From assembly GCA_903813345.2 (NCBI GenBank), contig CAIIXF020000004.1, positions 24,431,985 through 24,495,984 of the forward strand: a stretch of 64,000 nucleotides of DNA. Direction: 5' to 3'. Shown in pieces: positions 56,801 through 64,000 of the stretch (within the stretch, counting starts at the first letter, position 1; each line of letters starts with the position of its first letter). This DNA comes from Owenia fusiformis. Lineage: Eukaryota; Annelida; Polychaeta; Sabellida; Oweniidae. Under the pieces are notes generated by a model. That model saw only the letters and a program-made list of their open reading frames with translations, searched no databases and was not told the origin of the DNA. Position numbers and translations under genes: made by a program.

Positions 56801-59800
56801 GTTTTAAACAATACATCAATTTTTTGTCTGGCATGATTATTTATTAGAAAATTCTTTTGATTCAATTTATCAAGTGTAACAGTGTTTTTCCTCTTTCTTA
56901 CGCCATGATGCTTCCTGTTGTGAGTGAAAGTGTTGTTGAACATATTTCTAGGACTTGACCAGAAAAAACTTCGAGATCTACAACTGCAGCTTCCACGACA
57001 AATGCTCAATGACGTCCAGTCTCTGATTGGTCAAAAACAAGATTTGAATACAACCAGTGAACAGGGAATTACATTGGTGAGTGACCCTTGAAAGTTATAG
57101 ACAAAAAATGATCCAATAAATTTACTTTGCCTGCCTTGTTATAAGACCCTAGTTGATTACTACAAACACCCTAGTTAATTGTTTTTTACAAAGATAACAA
57201 ATAAAAAAATTTAGATAAAAACTGTTGAGAATGGCATTTTTATTATTATTTTATTTTTCAGCTCCACATAGCCAGTGCAAATGGCTACAGAGATGTCATT
57301 AAAGTGTTGTTGGAGAACAAGGCCAATGTGGATGCACAAGATAACACTGGATGTACTCCTTTACATGTAGCAGCTAAATTCAACCAGGTCAGTAATTCCT
57401 GATTATTATACACCTAGGGTATGATATTGTAACAGTTTGGCCTATTTTTGTGGATATACGTGGTAGCGTGGCTAATAATAGGCCCCTGTTTCAGTAAACG
57501 GTGTTTACTTGGTGAGTTACACGGCACACATTAAATGTGCGATTGTCCCTAAAGAATTAAACAGACATACACAATTAAATATTAAATATAAAACATATTG
57601 TGGCGTTTATAAGCCCAAATAAAGATGTACATTAAATTTCAAGTATGAATGTTAAAATGCAACTATGTTAATATCTCTCTCAAAACTCAACTCAAAAGTC
57701 CATATAAACTAATAATTATCACTTATGAAACAATATCCAGAGTCCATATAACTGAAGTTAATGATCACTATATACACTGTTGTATCTCCAATATTAAAAG
57801 TTCATATATGTTGTAACACTTCTAAGTTTCGTATTGTACTTGTAACTTGAACCTGGAATACTAAACGGACACAAAACCATCTAAGTCCAAATATCTGTTG
57901 TGTAAACTCCTAAGTCCTGGATCCTTTCCAAGGTGTTGTAGTATATGATGTGAAATCATCCAAGTCAACTCTCGGCTCAGTAAATGTCTATCTCCCGGAT
58001 CCTAAGTCAAACTATTGCTCCGTAAATGGCTATCTCCTGGCTCCTCTTCACTGTATTATAGTATAATTCAGCTTTGATAATGTGAAATCATCAAGTCGAC
58101 TATCGGCTCGGTAAATGGCTATCTCCTGGATCCTCTTCTCTGTGTTGTAGTATAGTTCAACTTTGATTATGTGAAATAATCCAAGTCAAACTATTTCTCT
58201 GTAAACGGCTATCTCCTGGATCCTCCTCTCTGTGTTGTAGTATAATTCAACTTTGATTATGTGAAATAATCTAAGTCAAACTATTAGCTCTGTGAATGGC
58301 TATCACCTGGATCCTCCTCAATGTAGATGTATATTCTAACTTCAATGACACAAAATCATCAAAGTCAAAATATCTCGCTGGATAATCTGCTAAGTCCTGG
58401 AACGTCCTCTCTGTAGAGGTATATTCTAACTTCAATGACCCAAAATCATCAAAGTCAAAATATCTCGTTGAATAAACTGCTAAGTCCTGGAACCTCTTCT
58501 CTGTAGATGTATATTCTAACTTCAATGACCAAAAATCATCAAAGTCAAAATATCTCGTTGAATAAAATGCTAAGTCCCAGAACCTCTTCTCTGTAGATGT
58601 ATAAGTCAACTATCACAATCTTCAAACTACCAAGTCCAAGAACATCTAAAACACGGCATCAACTGCTAAGTCCATGTAGCCTGCTTCCTTCACAATTACA
58701 TAATAATGTAATGACCCGAGGGCGCCCCAGGGGAATAACTAATTAACTAACAACTAACGAGCATAGTGTAACAAGCCAGATAAAGAAATTGAAAGAAAGT
58801 GTGCTAAATTCAATGCCCCGTGTGGGAATCGAACCTAGGACCCTTGGATCCAAAGTCTGATGCTCTACCGACTGAGCTAAAAGAGGCTTAAGCCTCTACA
58901 GCTGGACTGTAGTAGCAACTTGATATCGAGGGTCGTTACACTATCTCCCCCTTTGAAAGGACCACGCCCTCGTGGTCAGCCCTGCTTTCCTAGCAGTGAC
59001 TACCACACACACACGGGCGCAAAGGATACAACCAATGCTTTGATCCCACATCTGACACCAATGTAATGACCCGAGGGCGCCCCAGGGGAATAACTAATTA
59101 ACTAACAACTAACGAGCATAGTGTAACAAGCCAGATAAAGAAATTGAAACAAAGTGTGCTAAATTCAATGCCCCGTGTGGGAATCGAACCTAGGACCCTT
59201 GGATCCAAAGTCTGATGCTCTACCGACTGAGCTAAAAGAGGCTTAAGCCACTACAGCTGGACTGTAGTAGCAACTTGATATCGAGGGTCGTTACAATAAG
59301 GCTACCTACAAATATAGCATGCACACAACGACATATGCAAAAATATAACATGTGAAAATATTTGACCTCTAAAATGACTAAGTTCATTTAATGTTAAGTG
59401 ATACTGATATTGAAATATTCTAAGTTCAATATTTCTCTTTCCAAAAACAACAAAGTCCAAAATAATATTTCACCAAATATTGACTAAGTTAATTTCATAC
59501 TAAGTTATACTGATGTTAAAATATTCTAAGTTAAATATTTCTTTCTCCAAAAACAACAAAGTCCAAAATATTGTTTTACCAAATATTGACTAAGTTCAAT
59601 AATGTTGTAAATCGTCTAAGTTCCTTGATGATCAGGATAGCTTAAGTTTCTCAAACACAAGTTATATCAGCATTTCCTCTCAGTCTATGAAGGCTGGACA
59701 ATACGTCTAATGCTTTGCGCTGGGGATAGCTTCACCCTGTTGAAGTTTTGTCCAGTCTTGTAGATCTCCCTTACTTCCAGTGCGGTAAATAAACTAAGTC

Positions 59801-62800
59801 TCACACACTTAGTTACATCAAAGTTTCCCAAAAATCCAATCTCCAAAATAAACTAAGTTTCTCACACTTAGTTTCTTCAATCTGCTCTTGTATACTGCAA
59901 ACGTATATCTCAGATCATCAGCTGCATCTTACAAATGGATAGCTCAGCTCACCAGATGTACAGGGTGTCAAATAAGTCCCGTCCCCCCCTCTACAGCCAA
60001 AACCAAGATATTTGGTACCAAGTGTGATATATCATTGGAAAGGTCTTCCAAAGTTACGTTGATTGGCATATATCTGACGCATGTCAATCAATCTCACAAA
60101 TTTTTACATTGTATCAATTGAGGTGACCATATGCCTAGAAACATGGCAATTTGGCATATTTGGCAGGATTTTAAGAATCGGGTATAAGAAAGGTCAAGGG
60201 ACCAAAAGATGACTAAATATGTTTATGGCAATGAATTTAACCAATTTCTGGATAGGGTTAGATGTGTAGAAAATAGAGGGGCAAGGAAAGTGCTGAAAAC
60301 CATTTTGTAACAAGTGGAATGCGAAAAAGATCAACTTTTTGACGTATTTCTGAGGTCATATCCTTGTCATTTTGACGCAAAAAAGCTACTTAAAGGAGGG
60401 CACGTAAACTATAAAAGACATCATAAAAATATAGGTAAATTTCATCCCAAATACTTGAGAGTTGGTGAGTTAACATAACTTTGGATGATCTTTCCAATGG
60501 TATATCACACTAGGTACTGTCTGTTAAGGCTTTAGCTGTAGCAGGGGGGACGGGACTTATTTGACACCCTGTATACTACCAATGTACAGCTTCTATCTTC
60601 ATGTGTATACTGCAAACGTATAGCTTCACCACCACAAAATCAACTAAGTTCTCAAAATAACTTCCGCTCTGGAAGTCCTCCCTCGACAACATCTGGCATC
60701 GCACTGACGATCCTTCAACAGCGAGATACTTATATAGGCCCGATGACGTCATCTATTTCAACTGTAAATTACACCTTATTTACGCCATATTTCGCTTCAA
60801 TATTGATCATACAGCAAGATTATAATATTGACTCAAGAAATATAACAGTAATTAACCACTATCTAGTCTAATTTTACTTCGATTCCATCGAATAAAAAGC
60901 AGGAAGTAAAATAATAAAGGTGTCATGTTAGACTACCGATCAACTACAAATTAGACTGCCAGATAAGACTGCCCGATCAACATAAACAAAATCGTGATCA
61001 AATAAATAAAACATGTGAACTATTTCACCTCTGTAAGTACAACCTAAGTGCTGCAAATGATACTACATTTATAAATCTTAATAATCTCAATGGGAAATTA
61101 CTTTCCAAGTGTAATAATTACCTAATGTACAAAAATACAGCACTTTATCAAAAATCAAAAATTTTACATTTAAAATTCCGTTACACTATTGAAAATACTG
61201 CAATATGATTGGTGCAGACTGTGTTATTTTATAGCATGTCATATTCTGAACATCATTTTACTATACTAGGTTCAAACTGATTCTTGATGATTTACGTCTT
61301 ATGTGCGTGTTAAGGTGTTGGTCTTTCAACTCCTATTAACTCTATTAACGGGAAAAATAAAAAGATCATTGTACTATTATTGACTGATCACATAATGTAA
61401 CTGGTCATTAGTACTTTTCATTTTCCCTGTTAAGGGGGATTTCAATACTTTAAGTTCATCTATTACATGTCATGTGATCATAAATAAGCCAATGAGCATT
61501 CAAAACACACATTGATTAAATAAGTAAAAGTAATACTTACATGACTTATTTTCTATTAGACAAGAGTTATAAAACTCCTGCTGAAATACAAAGCTAATCC
61601 ACGCATTGAAAACAATGCTGGGGACAAAGCATCAAATCTGATCAAAAATCCTGCAGTACAACAGATGCTTTGGAAGGTAGAGCGAAGCTATACAGAAAGC
61701 ACACAAGATAGCACACAATACGGCACACAAGACGGCACACAAGATGAGGAAGATGTGTATAATACAACTAGAAGAGTTAATAGTCGTGTTATGTGAGTAC
61801 ATCTATAATCGGTGGACATGCAGTGTGACTTGACATTTGAGTCCACCTATTATTATTCTCTGATGATGCCTGTTCTAACCATTTTGTCTAAAATTTGAGT
61901 GAACTTTCTGGTTTTCTTGTATTTCTATACAAGTTAGAATATTGGCTACATGTCTGTTTACTTCATTCCTTGCTAATTCCACTCATTTCACTTTAAAATT
62001 TGAATCAACTGTCTGATTTTCAGGCATTTCTGTACTTTATCTCACTATTATTTCACTCCTATCCTCTCTACTGTATAAGTGGTTTTTAAAGCAAGTGCTT
62101 AATTTGCCTAATGGTCAAATTTGATCTTTTTCTAACTTTAATTTTCCTGATGACAAGAAACTTCCCATTGGGTAACATTATGAAGATGATATTTCCACCA
62201 TTTAATTTTCCAAACCTGGCAAAAATTAGGCAATAAGCAAATTAAATGATAAGGCAAAATTACCACTTGGCACTATAATACAGTATCTTGCATCTAATAA
62301 AACATGGCTATCTATATTTCTAGTCGTCCTCGACATGATTCTCTCTCCAAAAAGGATGAATTATACGAGGGGAAACTACGTCTTGAGGAAGCTGACACCG
62401 AAGATGAAAATGTGGAAGAAGAAGATATTTACTCAATGTTGTCATTGGCGCTCAGTGGAAAAGCTATTGTAGATCCATCTAGTGATGATAAAGCTTTGCC
62501 TGAGTCAAGTCCCACTGATGATCTTGCATCACTTAGTCACATGACTGAAAATCTGCTACTGACTGAGCTGCATCAACGCTACTCACAATCCAGAATATAT
62601 GTAAGTTTATATGTTACCTTTGCCAAACATATGGTGGCAGCGTTATTCACAATCCAGAATATATGTAAGTTTATATGTTACCACTGCCAAAGATATGGTG
62701 GCAGCGTTATTCACAATCCAGAATATATGTAAGTTTATATGTTACCACTGCCAAAGATATGGTGGCAGCGTTATTCACAATCCAGAATATATGTAAGTTT

Positions 62801-64000
62801 ATATGTTACCACTGCCAAAGATATGGTGGCAGCGTTATTCACAATCCAGAATATATGTAAGTTTATATGTTACCTTTGCCAAAGATATGGTGGCAGCGTT
62901 ATTCACAATCCAGAATATATGTAAGTTTATATGTTACCTTTGCCAAAGATATGGTGGCAGCGTTATTCACAATCCAGAATATATGTAAGTTTATATGTTA
63001 CCTTTGCCAAAGATATGGTGGCAGCGTTATTCACAATCCAAAATATATGTAAGTTTATATCACTGCCAAAGATATGGTGGCATAATGTTACAGCCACCAT
63101 TTTTGTGATCAACAGTCTGCGCTAGTTATGTCTTTTTGTGTTGATCAAACAAATTATATTTTCTTTTTATTTCCAGACCTATGTAGGAGACATCCTAATT
63201 GCAGTGAATCCTTTTACAATGCTATCAATCTATGGAAAGGAGGTAAGGATTTAACCTACAAAATACTCAAGCTATAGATGCCATTAAATTGCCGGGCATT
63301 ATAATTGCCGAAAGGCTCTAGAAAGCTTTTGCCGAATTTTAATTTGCCTACCTTTGACCCCTTATGTTAAATTGAATTGTTAAGCTGGGGCTATAACAAA
63401 AACTTCACCAGCTAATTTTTTTACTAGCTCTGTAAACATTATATAGAGATTTCATGCATTTTAGTCTTACTGCAATACAGTTAGTTTTGTCCTTACCAAT
63501 ATTTTCATTTTGAAAATCACACGAATAGCCACTCAGGAGAAAAAAGAAAAAAGCAATCATCAGGATTATCAGATTCATAGTATTAGTTTAATTCCTTTCT
63601 TTCCCAGGTGTCTGAAAAATACAAAAATAACCCTGAACAATCCAAAGTTCCTCACATATACGCCATTGCTCAAAACATCTACACGTCATTTTTACGAGAG
63701 CAACATTCACAGTGTTGTATTATCTCTGGGGAGTCGGGATCCGGGAAAACGGAGACGAGTAAATACCTAATACAGCATTTGTTGGCAACGACACAGAGTG
63801 AAGAAAACCAATTGAATGTCAAGTTACAACAGGTGAGTCTTCGGGTGATCATTATTTAAAATGCAAAATAGAGTGGAAAATAGTGATGTTATCAAGGAGC
63901 ATGTAAATAGGCATGAAAGTAATACACTAAATTGTATAGAGATGCAAGAAAATCAGACAGTTCATTCAAATTTTAAAGAAAAAATTGTCATTTCAGGAAG
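53885..64000 (+). CDS. MYO16: Unconventional myosin XVI-like, 5' part (cut by window end)
   Basis: Exons 53885-54119, 54982-55052, 55838-55984, 56632-56740, 56952-57076, 57262-57387, 61560-61792, 62324-62600, 63177-63242, 63608-63832, and an acceptor at 63996 opening the next. Phases match; 538 codons so far. ATG follows an in-frame TAG at 53873. The N-terminus (MENIDQALLESLPINQRQKI) and KVNF motif (PP1-binding RVxF type) fit myosin XVI. Ankyrin repeats follow in two blocks (TPLHVASACDHHEIAQLLL; LHIASANGYRDVIKVLLENK; CTPLHVAAKFNQ). Exon 7 has a small TQD-repeat, exon 8 is acidic. The motor begins in exon 8-9 (TYVGDILIAVNPF) and exon 10 has the P-loop GESGSGKTE, the canonical form, whereas my recollection of vertebrate MYO16 is a deviant loop. 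Family role: actin-linked motor recruiting PP1 phosphatase; here inferred. Exons 2 and 8 have their edges tandemly copied into introns. Confidence 0.9.
54170..54500. repeat. Degenerate AAAGGGCATCA repeats in myosin intron 1
   Basis: AAAGGGCATC-type words recur at about 54171, 54202, 54234, 54315, 54393 and 54425 with AT-rich spacers of 20-80 bp. Decayed tandem array, no gene. Confidence 0.5.
54555..54981 (+). repeat. 84-bp array copying the acceptor and start of myosin exon 2
   Basis: Exon-like starts follow TTTGTTTCAG at 54555, 54639, 54730, 54814 and 54898; the real exon is the sixth at 54982. Spacing is 84 bp except one 91-bp step (extra ACTCACG). Each unit repeats the exon code for VLQLLDKGTKIGTHNVTG and an intronic part that reads FDELSYMFVS. 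From 54814 on there is no stop and the period is 28 codons, so the acceptors at 54814 and 54898 would add two or one in-frame 28-residue units; a TAA just before 54814 blocks the earlier ones. Confidence 0.92.
55192..55657. mobile_element. Two MITEs in myosin intron 2
   Basis: 55192-55286 is a copy of the CATGCAAAATGTCACCAC family in reverse. About 55511-55657 is a palindromic element with arms AGTGCAATACAGGATATATT and complement. A further inverted pair (GTATTGCTACTGAG / CTCAGTAGCAATAC) lies at 55674-55760. Confidence 0.55.
57870..58670. repeat. Degenerate tandem array, period about 93 bp
   Basis: Units contain GGCTATCTCCTGGATCCTC or the related GCTAAGTCCTGGAACCTC, then TGTAGATGTATATTCTAACT and TCATCAAAGTCAAAATATCT. 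Best-conserved copies are 58300-58600, where the 31-codon period gives a meaningless minus-strand frame. Confidence 0.75.
58816..58887 (-). other. tRNA-derived sequence in the 3' LTR of the TRIM
   Basis: Minus strand reads like a tRNA: A box TAGCTCAGTCGG (58868-58879), B box GGTTCGATTCC (58825-58835), D-arm pairing GCTC/GAGC, and TCAGACTTTGGA at the anticodon loop, closest to tRNA-Lys. The anticodon stem (TCAGA/TCCAA) and acceptor stem do not pair, so it is not a working tRNA, but both Pol III promoter boxes are intact. Confidence 0.8.
59171..59242 (-). other. tRNA-derived sequence in the 5' LTR of the TRIM
   Basis: Same as 58816-58887: A box at 59223-59234 and B box at 59180-59190, both intact. 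In the 5' LTR (minus orientation) it could start Pol III transcription into the element. Confidence 0.8.
59961..60571. mobile_element. 611-bp TIR element with TA duplication
   Basis: Ends CAGGGTGTCAAATAAGTCCC and complement, then a CGTCCCCCC tract; TA at 59959-59960 and 60572-60573. Inner parts are also mirrored (GATATATCATTGGAAAG / CTTTCCAATGGTATATC). Mariner-type, non-coding, inserted in the LTR-like DNA of myosin intron 6. Confidence 0.8.
60729..60751 (-). promoter_or_regulatory. CRE and TATA box, minus strand
   Basis: TGACGTCA (60744-60751) is a perfect cAMP-response palindrome, and 7 bp downstream on the minus strand lies TATATAAG (60729-60736). The pair would drive transcription leftward, opposite to the myosin gene, as expected of an LTR promoter. 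Confidence 0.45.
62601..63065 (+). repeat. 64-bp array copying the end and donor of myosin exon 8
   Basis: GTAAGT donors at 62601 (real), then every 64 bp: 62665, 62729, 62793, 62857, 62921, 62985, 63049. Each unit repeats the exon tail TATTCACAATCCAGAATATAT, then the intron start TTTATATGTTACC and AAAGATATGGTGGCAGCG. Since 64 is not a multiple of three, use of a later donor shifts the frame, and read-through meets TAA at 62730. The last copy has CCAAAATATAT instead of CCAGAATATAT. Confidence 0.92.

Larger units (their letters stand above)
58707..59295 (-). mobile_element. Miniature LTR retrotransposon (TRIM) with tRNA-bearing LTRs
   Basis: Two direct repeats of 234 bp (58707-58940, 59062-59295) differ at about two sites, begin TGTAATGACC and end GTCGTTACA, and are flanked by ATAA on both sides (58703-58706, 59296-59299). 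The 121-bp interior read on the minus strand starts TTGGTGTCAGATGTGGGATC, a primer-binding site fitting the 3' end of tRNA-Leu, and ends in a purine tract AAAGGGGGAGATAG next to the 3' LTR. No coding sequence. Each LTR holds a tRNA-like stretch. High LTR identity means recent insertion; it needs an autonomous partner to move. Confidence 0.88.
57428..61185 (-). mobile_element. Possible long LTR-like unit in myosin intron 6
   Basis: On the minus strand it would start TGTAACGGAATTTT at 61185 and end CTGTTACA at 57428, like the termini of the small LTR element nested in it. It holds CRE plus TATA signals (60729-60751), a TAAGTC-rich degenerate array, the miniature LTR element and a MITE. I see no target duplication (GATAT versus CTATT) and no coding region, so the boundaries are tentative. 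Confidence 0.3.

Noticed and set aside
58271-58609. Minus-strand frame with a 31-residue repeat
   Set aside because: It is the 93-bp minisatellite read in an open frame; no start context, splice sites or family.
58816-58887. Functional tRNA gene
   Set aside because: Promoter boxes are good but the anticodon and acceptor stems do not pair, and it is duplicated within LTRs, so it is called tRNA-derived.
62611-63125. Series of overlapping 61-residue plus-strand frames
   Set aside because: Successive frames of the 64-bp donor array, all intronic.

Overview
This is a 64 kb piece of an animal nuclear genome, most probably a marine invertebrate; I cannot name the species or phylum. The evidence is AT-rich DNA, interrupted genes with GT-AG introns whose exon phases agree at every junction, a myosin with an N-terminal ankyrin domain (class XVI type), an ATG4 protease, C2H2 zinc-finger arrays, and a dense load of animal transposons (tyrosine-recombinase retroelement, hAT, mariner, Harbinger-like, TTAA-target MITEs, LINE, LTR miniature).

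Layout. 1-2130 (-): the end of an unidentified gene, three exons, running off the left edge. 2153-8347 (+): a 10-exon major-facilitator transporter of the oxalate/formate antiporter type, 475 codons. 9279-15334: a 6 kb tyrosine-recombinase retrotransposon (gag-like, RT/RNase H, recombinase) between inverted terminal repeats. 15.4-20.5 kb: intergenic DNA with MITEs and a 37-bp minisatellite. 20550-43312 (-): a complete ATG4 cysteine protease gene, 9 coding exons, 419 codons. Its 15.6-kb first intron holds two whole C2H2 zinc-finger genes (20 and 27 fingers) that arose by segmental duplication. 44519-48373: a nearly intact hAT transposon sitting in a foldback element. 49-53.8 kb: intergenic DNA with TIR elements. 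53885-end (+): the 5' part of a myosin-XVI-like gene, ten exons to beyond the P-loop, cut by the window edge.

Most unusual signals. (1) Three tandem arrays in two unrelated genes have repeat units that straddle an exon-intron boundary and copy both exon edge and splice site: about 12 extra acceptor/exon starts in ATG4 (93-bp unit, including the catalytic-Cys codon), 5 extra acceptors in myosin exon 2 (84-bp unit, in frame for the last two), and 7 extra donors after myosin exon 8 (64-bp unit). (2) A 589-bp terminal-repeat retrotransposon in miniature carries a tRNA-derived sequence with Pol III A and B boxes inside each 234-bp LTR. (3) Several transposon insertions can be read against an empty copy elsewhere in the same window, giving exact target sites and relative ages.

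The host genes (transporter, ATG4, zinc fingers, myosin) share no obvious pathway; the window is a gene neighbourhood shaped by duplication and transposition. All exon models come from reading splice sites and phase by eye, without transcripts or database searches.
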